Part shown: positions 1 through 5,768 of the stretch, in pieces
Layout of the letters: each line of letters starts with the position of its first letter
How positions within the stretch are numbered: the first letter of the stretch is position 1
Source of the DNA: Candidatus Enterousia merdequi
GTDB lineage: Bacteria; Pseudomonadota; Alphaproteobacteria; Rs-D84
DNA: 7,564 nucleotides
Reading direction: 5' to 3'
Assembly (NCBI GenBank): GCA_018065345.1
Contig: JAGHTM010000150.1
Span: 1-7,564, forward strand
Program-made: the position numbers and the translations under genes
Notes under the pieces: generated by a model
Told to the model about the DNA's origin: nothing
What the model saw: only the letters and a program-made list of their open reading frames with translations
The model's database searches: none

Positions 1-1259
1 GCCAGTTTAGATGGCATACGAATTCTTTTTGTTGGTGTTTTACGCGCAACATCTTTAACTTGTTTGGTTTTAATACGTGCATTTGCTAAATTAACAACAA
101 ATTCCAACAATGCATTGGCTGTCTTTGGATCCGAAGCCAAAAACATTTCCCAAGGATCGCGCAAAGCATTTTCAGTATATCTTGCAATTTCTGGGTTAGA
201 TAATTTTTCTTTTGTTTGACCAAGAAACTGAGGTGTTTTATAAAACACAGAAACAATTGCAGCAACCGAATCAAACACATCTTCACTTATAATAGAAGCA
301 GCTGCTTTGTTATTAACTTTTTCACCATACGCTTTAAGCCCCTTGGTTATAGCAGCCTTGAAACCATTTTCATGTGTTCCACCATCGATAGTTGCAATGG
401 TATTACAATACGATGCAAAAAAACCATCATCAGATGCAGCACCATTTTCATCTGTCAAAACAGTCAAAGCCCATTCAACACGACCAGAATCATCAGGAAA
501 ATCAATAGCCCCACTGAAAATTTTTGATAATATTTTTGGTTTAGAATCTGTTTTTTCTGCAACAAAATCAGCAACACCATTTGGATAAAAGAATTCTTTA
601 TCCGATGGTATATTCATATCTTCTGTTATCAAAGCAGGATTACAATGCCATTCTATTTTTACCCCACGTGATAAAAATGATTTAGCACGTGCCATACGAT
701 AAATTTTAACCGGTTTGAATACGGCGTTTTCACCAAAAATCTGATCATCCAAAGTAAATTTGATTTTTGTTCCATGTGCTTTGGTTGGTTTTCCTTGGAC
801 AATAGGACTTGTCACTTTACCACGAGAAAAAGTTTGGTTCCATTCAAAGCCGTCCCTTGATATAGTCACATCCATATTAGATGACAAAGCATTTACCACA
901 GCACTTCCAACACCATGTAATCCACCACTTGTTTTATAAACATTATTATTGAATTTTCCACCAGAATGAAGCGTTGTCAAAATAACTTCTAATGCAGATT
1001 TTCCAGGATACTTTGGGTGTTCATCTACCGGAATACCACGACCATCATCAATTATTTCAATAGTCTTAGAATCAATTAAATTCACAACTATCTTTTTTGC
1101 GAAACCAGCAACCGCCTCATCAATAGAATTATCCATAATTTCAACCGGTAAATGGTGCCATGCTTTTTCATCTGTTCCACCAATATACATACCTGGACGC
1201 AAACGAACAGGTTCCAAACCTTCTAAAACTTCTATATCTGACGCATCATATTTATTCAT
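1..1259 (-). CDS. parE: DNA topoisomerase IV subunit B, N-terminal part (cut by left window edge)
   Basis: ParE is the ATPase subunit of topoisomerase IV, which with ParC unlinks daughter chromosomes. About 419 residues are present. The protein opens MNKYDASDIEVLEGLEPVR, followed by RPGMYIGGTDEKAWHH, the ParE rather than GyrB form of this region. The GHKL ATPase motifs are visible: catalytic Glu40 and Asn44 in EIMDNSIDEA, DDGRGIP at about 71-77, and the ATP-lid GGLHGVG at 112-118. The transducer domain follows and the window ends at RIRMPSKLA, just before the expected TOPRIM motif, so roughly the last third is missing. The ATG at 1259 is preceded by AGGA with suitable spacing (AGGAAAAGATATG), and homologues begin at the same place. 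It is divergent from dnaJ. I see no internal stop or frameshift. Choosing parE over gyrB rests on the N-terminal signature and the RMPSKLA segment; a gyrB assignment is the only realistic alternative. Confidence 0.92.
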   Translation of the reverse strand, partial: MNKYDASDIEVLEGLEPVRLRPGMYIGGTDEKAWHHLPVEIMDNSIDEAVAGFAKKIVVNLIDSKTIEIIDDGRGIPVDEHPKYPGKSALEVILTTLHSGGKFNNNVYKTSGGLHGVGSAVVNALSSNMDVTISRDGFEWNQTFSRGKVTSPIVQGKPTKAHGTKIKFTLDDQIFGENAVFKPVKIYRMARAKSFLSRGVKIEWHCNPALITEDMNIPSDKEFFYPNGVADFVAEKTDSKPKILSKIFSGAIDFPDDSGRVEWALTVLTDENGAASDDGFFASYCNTIATIDGGTHENGFKAAITKGLKAYGEKVNNKAAASIISEDVFDSVAAIVSVFYKTPQFLGQTKEKLSNPEIARYTENALRDPWEMFLASDPKTANALLEFVVNLANARIKTKQVKDVARKTPTKRIRMPSKL

Positions 1260-1284
1260 ATCTTTTCCTATGTATATCAGTATA

Positions 1285-1313
1285 TTATTAGAACATTTTT
1301 GAAATTTTAGCAA
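1285..1313 (-). promoter_or_regulatory. Candidate parE promoter
   Basis: On the minus strand TTGCTA (1313-1308) and TAATAA (1290-1285) are separated by 17 bp, about 25 bp upstream of the parE ATG. A second -10-like hexamer, TATACT (1284-1279), lies just downstream but has no -35 at normal spacing. The region is so AT-rich that chance matches are expected, so confidence is low. Confidence 0.3.
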
Positions 1314-1356
1314 GGCAAAACCGCATAAAACAAAGAAAAAATAATATCCTTAATCA

Positions 1357-1387
1357 CTTGATTTTTCATATAATATAACTATATATT
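1357..1387 (+). promoter_or_regulatory. Candidate dnaJ promoter, possibly heat-shock (RpoH) type
   Basis: CTTG (1357-1360) is followed after 17 bp by ACTATAT (1378-1384). This is one mismatch from the alphaproteobacterial RpoH pattern CTTG-N17/18-CYTATNT. The same DNA can also be read as a vegetative promoter, TTGATT (1358-1363), 18 bp, TATATT (1382-1387). It lies about 30-60 bp upstream of the dnaJ ATG and dnaJ is a classic RpoH target, so the heat-shock reading is reasonable but not proven. A TATAAT at 1369-1374 is also present, without a good -35. Confidence 0.4.
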
Positions 1388-1416
1388 CAATACAAAGTTA
1401 ATTAACAGGCAAAAAA

Positions 1417-2538
1417 ATGAATAAAAATCCGTATGAAATCTTAGGTGTATCCAAAGATGCAACTGATGCAGACATAAAAAAAGCATACCATAAATTGGTT
1501 ATGCAATACCACCCTGATAAAAATCCAGGGGATAAAACTGCTGAAGAAAAATTCAAAGAAGTAAATAATGCTTTTGATATTTTGAAAGACCCTCAAAAAC
1601 GTGCAGCATATGACCGATTCGGTGATGCTGCGTTTGCTGGTGGTAATGGCGCAAGCAGCGGATTTGGTGGCAATCCATTTGGAAACGGCTCTTTTCACTT
1701 TAATATGGGTGGCGATATGGGCGGAATGGAAGATATTTTACGTGAAGCTATGCGTGGTTTTGGATTTGGTGGCGCTGGATTTGATGGAAACGCTCACCAA
1801 CAACAACGTGGTCGCGATTTACTCGATGAAATAGTCATAGATTTGAAAGATGCATACTTTGGGACAACTCATACCATCAAATTTACAAGCGCCGTCCAAT
1901 GCAGCAAATGTTCTGGACACGGAACCAGTGATGGCAAACCTGCAAAAACTTGTTCAACATGCGGTGGTTCTGGATATGTTCATACCCGTCAAGGATTCTT
2001 TGCCGTAGAAACACCATGTCCAGATTGTCAAGGACTTGGCAAAAAGATAGATAAAAAATGCAGTGAATGTGGTGGAACAGGAACAGTAAACAAACAACGC
2101 ACTTTGGATGTAAAAATTCCAGCCGGCATAATGGATGGTGCAAGATTGCGTGTCCCTGGTATGGGTGAAGCAGCACCAAACGGTGGAAAACCTGGAGATT
2201 TCTATTTTGATGTTCGTATTCGTCCAGATAAACGATTCGAACGAATTGACAACGATTTATTAATGCATGCTGATTTAGATTTCACAACACTTGCACTGGG
2301 TGGCGAAATAGAAATTGAAACAATTGACGATAAAAAACTATCCGTCAAAATACCTTCCGGAACACAAGTCGGTGAAAAAATGCGTATTCGTTCACATGGT
2401 ATGCCAAATGGACGTGGTGGGTTTGGCGATTTGTATCTAGAAATCGGAATTACAATTCCTAAAAAATTAAACGACAAACAAAAGAAAGCATTAAACGAAT
2501 TCGCTGGAATAAAAAACGATAAAAAAAGTTGGTTTTAA
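1417..2538 (+). CDS. dnaJ: Chaperone protein DnaJ (type I Hsp40)
   Basis: This is the co-chaperone that delivers unfolded clients to DnaK and stimulates its ATPase, in the cytoplasm. At 373 aa it has normal length and all type I domains in order: a J domain (about 4-69) with HPD at 32-34; a Gly/Phe-rich linker (about 70-125); a zinc-binding domain with four CxxCxGxG repeats starting at Cys162, Cys179, Cys201 and Cys215; then the C-terminal substrate-binding domains with the typical PGxG and FGDLYLEI elements. Nothing essential is missing. The ATG at 1417 follows a weak AGG (1407-1409) and an A-run. It is divergent from parE and convergent with dnaA. dnaK is not adjacent, although dnaK-dnaJ pairs are common in alphaproteobacteria, so dnaJ appears to be transcribed alone here from its own promoter to the terminator that follows. 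Confidence 0.97.
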   Translation: MNKNPYEILGVSKDATDADIKKAYHKLVMQYHPDKNPGDKTAEEKFKEVNNAFDILKDPQKRAAYDRFGDAAFAGGNGASSGFGGNPFGNGSFHFNMGGDMGGMEDILREAMRGFGFGGAGFDGNAHQQQRGRDLLDEIVIDLKDAYFGTTHTIKFTSAVQCSKCSGHGTSDGKPAKTCSTCGGSGYVHTRQGFFAVETPCPDCQGLGKKIDKKCSECGGTGTVNKQRTLDVKIPAGIMDGARLRVPGMGEAAPNGGKPGDFYFDVRIRPDKRFERIDNDLLMHADLDFTTLALGGEIEIETIDDKKLSVKIPSGTQVGEKMRIRSHGMPNGRGGFGDLYLEIGITIPKKLNDKQKKALNEFAGIKNDKKSWF

Positions 2539-2544
2539 GTTATA

Positions 2545-2577
2545 AAAAACACCGCTTTATTGTAAAGCGGTGTTTTT
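2545..2577. terminator. Strong bidirectional intrinsic terminator between dnaJ and dnaA
   Basis: A perfect 15-bp inverted repeat has arms at 2545-2559 and 2563-2577 around a 3-nt loop (TTG). Its GC-rich core is CACCGC/GCGGTG. The outer ends are an A-run on the left and a T-run on the right, so either strand gives a stem followed by U's. It lies 6 bp after the dnaJ stop and 30 bp beyond the dnaA stop, so it can end both convergent transcripts. Confidence 0.93.
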
Positions 2578-2607
2578 CTCCTTTCTTGTTCTTACCAGAA
2601 CAAAACT

Positions 2608-3891
2608 TTATTTACATAATTTTATCATGTCATCTATCTCTGCACCCAATATCAAATCGTTGGATTTTTGTTTTTCAATTTGTGCTAATGCATAAACAAC
2701 AGTAGCATGGTCACGACCACCACAGATATTACCAATTTCTGTTAATGATAAATTTGTAACATTCTTCAATACTGCCATCATTATTTGACGAGCACGAACA
2801 ACACGACGAGCACGACTGTTTCCACAAATTTCATCAAATGATATTGACATTTTTTCACACATTGATTTAACCATACCAAGTGGTGTTTTTGATTTGCTTA
2901 AAACATCAGATAACAAACGTGATGCAACGTTCATATCAACATGTTCACCCATCAAATCTTCGTATGTTTTTATTTTATTTATAACACCATCAATTACATG
3001 TCCATCGCCAGAAATATTTTTTGATAATTCATTTGCAACATTTACATCTATTCCACCACGAACCAATATCATACGTGTAACGAAATCATTTGGTTGTTCA
3101 ACTTCTACAACCAAACCAGATGCAAACAAAGATTGTAAACGTCTGTCAAAACCAGACAATGCATTTGGTGCAACATTCGCAGTTAATACAATTGCTTTGC
3201 CAGCATTTTTCAAATCTAATAATAATTGTAAAAATTCATCACAACTTGCACGTTTGCCAGCCAACGCACAAACATCGTCCATAATAAACATATCACAATT
3301 ACGACACAAATCTTTGAATGAAAATATTGTTTTATCGCGCAATGAACGAGCAAAGTCTGCAACAAATTGGCCACCATTCATTCTTACGATACGTTTTTCA
3401 GATGCATTACAAATACAATCTAATAACAAAGTTTTGCCACATCCACTTGCACCATTGATAAACAATTGTGTAAAAGATGTATTGTTTGATGCAATTTTTT
3501 TACATGCTGCTACTGCAAACATATTTGCATCACATGTAATAAATTTATCAAATGTATTTTCAGAAATAATTTCAGATTTTTTATTGTCCAAAGATTCGTG
3601 TGCACATACAACATTATCATTTGCAGAACAAACGTCTGTATTAAATGTTTTTACACATACATCTAAATTCAAAAGAAAATCCGCCGCTATATTTTCAAGA
3701 ATTTTTCCGTATTCTCTTTTCACATAGTCGGCGGTAAATTGATTTTGCGCAACAAGCACTAGATTATTTTGAACCAATTCAAAGCGTAATGGTGATATCC
3801 AGGTGGTAAATCCTGCAGAATCTATTTTAGACGCGATTACCCCCTTGATTGATTCCAGGTTTACATTTTGTTTTATTGCTGTTGCCTGCAT
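2608..3891 (-). CDS. dnaA: Chromosomal replication initiator DnaA homologue, divergent AAA+ domain
   Basis: DnaA binds DnaA boxes and opens the origin. The protein is 427 aa from the chosen ATG. Domain I (about 1-80) carries the usual TTWISPLRFE with Trp31. A short linker follows, then the AAA+ domain with Walker A GASGCGKT (147-154) and Walker B FIMDDV (Asp205-Asp206). Domain IV (about 350-427) has the DnaA signature GGRDHATVVYA (391-401) and TNLSLTEIG, so DNA binding looks intact. Oddities: in the Box VII segment RLQSLF the position of E. coli Arg285 (arginine finger) is Leu255; the sensor II Arg334 position is His298; the usual LLIDDIQFLAGK reads FIMDDVCALAGK; and there are 16 cysteines. 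An upstream TTG would add 10 residues, but the ATG at 3891 has a strong Shine-Dalgarno. It could be the sole, diverged DnaA or a second paralogue. Hda is excluded because domain IV is present. Confidence 0.9.
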   Translation of the reverse strand: MQATAIKQNVNLESIKGVIASKIDSAGFTTWISPLRFELVQNNLVLVAQNQFTADYVKREYGKILENIAADFLLNLDVCVKTFNTDVCSANDNVVCAHESLDNKKSEIISENTFDKFITCDANMFAVAACKKIASNNTSFTQLFINGASGCGKTLLLDCICNASEKRIVRMNGGQFVADFARSLRDKTIFSFKDLCRNCDMFIMDDVCALAGKRASCDEFLQLLLDLKNAGKAIVLTANVAPNALSGFDRRLQSLFASGLVVEVEQPNDFVTRMILVRGGIDVNVANELSKNISGDGHVIDGVINKIKTYEDLMGEHVDMNVASRLLSDVLSKSKTPLGMVKSMCEKMSISFDEICGNSRARRVVRARQIMMAVLKNVTNLSLTEIGNICGGRDHATVVYALAQIEKQKSNDLILGAEIDDMIKLCK

Positions 3892-3899
3892 TGCGTTTG

Positions 3900-3904
3900 C
3901 TCCT
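3900..3904 (-). promoter_or_regulatory. dnaA ribosome binding site that decides the start
   Basis: On the minus strand AGGAG (3904-3900) lies 8 nt before the ATG at 3891-3889. This supports the ATG over the in-frame TTG at 3921, which would place the Shine-Dalgarno inside the coding region. Confidence 0.75.
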
Positions 3905-3940
3905 TTTGCCTTCCGTCTCAAAAGAGTTTACGTTTTTAAT

Positions 3941-3985
3941 GGTTTATATAAAACCACCCTTACATAAACATGCGTTTATATAACC
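3941..3985. repeat. Paired GTTTATATAA repeats and small dyads in the dnaA leader
   Basis: GTTTATATAA occurs at 3942-3951 and again at 3974-3983, 32 bp apart. The first copy lies in a dyad with arms GGTTT/AAACC (3941-3955). Between and into the second copy is a dyad ATAAAC-ATGC-GTTTAT (3964-3979). Read toward dnaA, each copy offers a TATATA -10-like element without a recognisable -35. They may be dnaA promoter -10 elements or sites for a regulator; the sequence alone does not decide. Confidence 0.45.
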
Positions 3986-4006
3986 TACGTTTTCTCTCGC
4001 TTTATT

Positions 4007-4024
4007 GATTGATGTAAATCAATC
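4007..4024. promoter_or_regulatory. Perfect FNR/FixK/Anr-type box upstream of dnaA
   Basis: GATTGAT-GTAA-ATCAATC is a perfect dyad with 7-bp arms. It contains the exact consensus of CRP/FNR-family anaerobic regulators, TTGAT-N4-ATCAA, at 4009-4022. It lies 116 bp upstream of the dnaA ATG and roughly 44 bp upstream of a transcription start expected from the TATATA at 3982-3977. That is near, but not exactly at, the class II activator position of -41.5. No -35 is seen for that -10, which would suit an activator-dependent promoter. Function is inferred. Confidence 0.5.
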
Positions 4025-4029
4025 GTTTG
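4017..4029 (+). promoter_or_regulatory. IHF-consensus match overlapping the FNR-type box
   Basis: AATCAATCGTTTG matches WATCAA-N4-TTR exactly and shares its left half with the FNR-type box. IHF sites are common near origins and dnaA promoters, but the motif is short and AT-rich, so a chance match is possible. Confidence 0.35.
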
Positions 4030-4032
4030 GAC

Positions 4033-4058
4033 AGTGAATAATTTATTAAATTAAATTT
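4033..4058. other. DnaA-box-like 9-mer next to an A/T-only stretch
   Basis: On the minus strand 4041-4033 reads TTATTCACT, one mismatch (the last base) from TTWTNCACA. It overlaps the start of an uninterrupted A/T run at 4037-4058. It could be a DnaA autoregulation site or part of an origin. A single imperfect box is far short of a normal oriC, so I do not call an origin. Confidence 0.25.
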
Positions 4059-4065
4059 GGTTTGC

Positions 4066-4099
4066 AACTAAATGTTAAGTTTTTTTTGAACATTTAGTT
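4066..4099. repeat. Perfect 11-bp inverted repeat
   Basis: AACTAAATGTT (4066-4076) and AACATTTAGTT (4089-4099) are exact reverse complements around a 12-nt, T-rich spacer. Reading in the dprA direction, the stem is followed by GCAAACC and not by a U-run, so it does not look like a standard terminator for dprA. It may be an operator or part of an origin-like region. Confidence 0.7.
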
Positions 4100-4137
4100 T
4101 TTGACAACGATTCGTTTTTTCCTTACTTTTTCGCACT

Positions 4138-4160
4138 TTGTATATACACTGTATAGACAA
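4138..4160. repeat. 23-bp near-perfect palindrome just beyond dprA
   Basis: The two halves are TTGTATATACA (4138-4148) and TGTATAGACAA (4150-4160), around a single central C. Ten of the eleven base pairs match, with one mismatch per arm at mirror positions. It lies 8 bp past the dprA stop and about 250 bp upstream of dnaA. The length and odd centre resemble an operator for a dimeric regulator. I recognise no specific factor. Confidence 0.65.
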
Positions 4161-4179
4161 TTTTGAAATCAATTCAAAA
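4161..4179. repeat. Small hairpin spanning the dprA stop codon
   Basis: TTTTGAA (4161-4167) and TTCAAAA (4173-4179) form 7-bp arms with a 5-nt loop that includes part of the TGA stop at 4171-4169. The stem is all A/T apart from one G-C pair and there is no downstream U-run, so a terminator role is doubtful. Confidence 0.4.
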
Positions 4180-5179
4180 CGTATCCGCCGTCTTGTTTTC
4201 TTATTAAACCTTGTAATTCCAATACCACTAAATCAGATTTGATTTCCGAAACACTTTTTTTGACAAGATTTGCCAATACAGATTCTGATACTGGAATTAT
4301 ACCTAACTTATCTAAAATATCATTTTTATATGTATAACTTTTTTTCATATTTTGTGTTTTTTCGTCATCAAAAAAATCAGTTTTTGACATACACAATATT
4401 GCTTCACCACTTTTTATTAAATAATTTGGTCCGATACTTCTTGGGTCGCTTGGGTGTCCAGGTACTGCAAACACTTGTTTTCCATAATCTTTTGCGAATC
4501 GTACAGTAGTCATACTCCCAGATTTCATATCTGCTTCACTTATAATTAAAAAATCAGACAACCCAGCAACCCATCGATTTCTTTGAACAAAATTAGATGC
4601 AATCGGTTTAGTTCCAACAGGCATCTCGCTTATTACAGCGCCACGTTCCAATATTTCATAATAAAGCGATTCGTTTTCTAGTGGCCATATATAATCTACC
4701 CCACCAGCCAATACTGCAATTGTTTGAGTTTTTCCCGAAACTTTTAACGCACCAGTATGTGCAGCCGTATCTGTTCCCATAGCCATTCCAGAAGTAACGA
4801 CAAAATCATGTTCTGCGAAAGCAGATGATAAATCTGAGACAAAATTCATACCAGCCGCAGTACTATGTCGCGTTCCAACAATAGAAACACTTTTTTTATT
4901 TAATGTTTCGATATTTCCACGTACAGATATTATTACAGGATGATTTTTTATATTTAATAAACCACATGGATAACGCGAATCGTTATCACATATATATTCA
5001 ATTCCCATATTATATGCCAAATCCATTTCACGTTTAACACTATCCTCGAAATCATCTGATAAATCTAAAGATTCTAATATTGCGCTATCACTGCCGTATT
5101 GTTGTAATAATTCAGCATATTTTATTGGCCCTATTTTAGGTGTTCGTAATATCAAAAGCTTTTCATATATTTCTTTCAT
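4169..5179 (-). CDS. dprA: DNA-processing protein DprA (Smf family)
   Basis: DprA binds incoming single-stranded DNA and loads RecA during natural transformation; it is also widespread in bacteria not known to be competent. From the ATG the protein is 336 aa, normal length. It has an N-terminal helical region with TPKIGPIKYAELL (helix-hairpin-helix-like), then the Rossmann-type DprA core: VSIVGTR (98-104), TSGMAMGTDTAAH (129-141), AVLAGGVDYIWP, the signature NFVQRNRWVAGLSD (about 196-209) and VPGHP (239-243). A C-terminal winged-helix domain (about 286-336) ends GGYVLN. The TTG at 5200 would add 7 residues, but it falls in a hairpin and homologues begin near the ATG; neither start has a clear Shine-Dalgarno. 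plsY and dprA are frequent neighbours in alphaproteobacteria, whereas here two secreted-protein genes lie between them. A terminator-like hairpin directly precedes the start codon. Confidence 0.94.
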   Translation of the reverse strand: MKEIYEKLLILRTPKIGPIKYAELLQQYGSDSAILESLDLSDDFEDSVKREMDLAYNMGIEYICDNDSRYPCGLLNIKNHPVIISVRGNIETLNKKSVSIVGTRHSTAAGMNFVSDLSSAFAEHDFVVTSGMAMGTDTAAHTGALKVSGKTQTIAVLAGGVDYIWPLENESLYYEILERGAVISEMPVGTKPIASNFVQRNRWVAGLSDFLIISEADMKSGSMTTVRFAKDYGKQVFAVPGHPSDPRSIGPNYLIKSGEAILCMSKTDFFDDEKTQNMKKSYTYKNDILDKLGIIPVSESVLANLVKKSVSEIKSDLVVLELQGLIRKQDGGYVLN

Positions 5180-5182
5180 AAT

Positions 5183-5212
5183 AAAAAGATTGTAGAACAA
5201 AACTACAATCTT
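5183..5212 (-). terminator. Terminator-like hairpin directly before the dprA start codon
   Basis: On the minus strand AAGATTGTAG (5212-5203) pairs perfectly with CTACAATCTT (5195-5186) around a 7-nt loop. It is followed by a run giving CTTTTTATT and then the dprA ATG. This is the shape of an intrinsic terminator for the upstream secreted-protein genes. With only 3 G-C pairs it may be leaky, in which case it could act as an attenuator for dprA. Confidence 0.65.
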
Positions 5213-5240
5213 CTTAAAGTAAAAAATTCATAAATATAAT

Positions 5241-5765
5241 TTATTCTTCTATCCACACATAAACATAATCTGATGGTAAGTTCACAGAATGATGTTCATT
5301 TGGTCTTACAGTTCTGATAGCATCTATTCTTGGATCATCAATATCTTTAACAGCTTCAACAAATTCATCTGTATTATAAACATCTGCCTTGTTATAATAA
5401 TTGCTTTCTACGTTTCTAACTATAGTATCAACAACAGCATCAATATCAACATTTTTACAACCACACGAAGATGCTCCTGTTGTCTCAGGTGTATTTGTAC
5501 TATTGTAATAATGAGTTGTCGAAATCACTGGAAACCTTGTACCAGAAGCAGTTATAGCACCAGAAGTTTCAACATTTTTCAAACGCACACTTCCTAAACG
5601 AGAAACCTTTGTCTTATTGGCATTGTTATTAGTAGTACTTGGAACAGTCACTGTCTTAGCCGGCGTAATTTTTGTTCCAGAATTGCTTCCAAGCATACGA
5701 ACAGACGGCACAGAAAAAGCGACGCCAGGAATAAGCAAAAAGATAAAAATTAAAAACTTTTTCAT
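5241..5765 (-). CDS. Unrecognised small secreted protein, Ser/Thr/Asn-rich
   Basis: I do not recognise a named family. The 174-aa product starts with a clear signal peptide (MKKF, hydrophobic stretch to about residue 17, cleavage likely after VAFS at 18), so it is exported. Residues 19-100 are low in complexity and rich in Ser, Thr and Asn, with a loosely repeated element (VRMLGS at 22-27, SRLGSVRL at 55-62). A CGC at 101-103 begins a more ordered, acidic C-terminal part. Within that, SNYYNKADVYN (121-131) resembles the YYTKxEVD motif found at coiled-coil stalks of phage tail fibres and some surface proteins. It starts 3 bp after the preceding gene's stop (TAATAAATG), so the two are almost certainly co-transcribed and probably translationally coupled. 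There is no lipobox. An envelope or surface role is inferred only from the signal peptide and composition. Confidence 0.8.
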   Translation of the reverse strand: MKKFLIFIFLLIPGVAFSVPSVRMLGSNSGTKITPAKTVTVPSTTNNNANKTKVSRLGSVRLKNVETSGAITASGTRFPVISTTHYYNSTNTPETTGASSCGCKNVDIDAVVDTIVRNVESNYYNKADVYNTDEFVEAVKDIDDPRIDAIRTVRPNEHHSVNLPSDYVYVWIEE

Positions 5766-5768
5766 TTA

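Noticed and set aside
216..588. Plus-strand open frames opposite parE
   Set aside because: The minus-strand parE reading frame is continuous and motif-rich across this stretch; these are shadows.
1..1259. GyrB as the identity of the left-edge gene
   Set aside because: The start YDASDIEVLEGLEPVR, the GGTDEKA segment and the RMPSKLA element fit ParE better than GyrB.
2894..3727. Long plus-strand open frame (277 codons) opposite dnaA
   Set aside because: It lies wholly antisense to a gene with clear DnaA motifs, has no ribosome binding site, and its composition is what the complementary strand of an AT-rich gene gives.
3892..3921. Ten-residue N-terminal extension of DnaA from the TTG at 3921
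   Set aside because: The Shine-Dalgarno AGGAG lies inside this stretch at the right distance from the ATG at 3891, and the extension resembles no DnaA N-terminus.
3970..4008. Tiny plus-strand open frame starting ATGCGTTTATAT (12 residues)
   Set aside because: No ribosome binding site, and it overlaps dyad elements upstream of dnaA; nothing supports translation.
4046..4054. CtrA-type site (TTAA-N7-TTAA)
   Set aside because: The two TTAA units are 1 bp apart and not 7, so they do not match the CtrA site.
3892..4168. A called chromosomal origin (oriC) next to dnaA
   Set aside because: Only one imperfect DnaA box and an AT-rich run are visible; there is no cluster of boxes, and in alphaproteobacteria oriC is often not beside dnaA.
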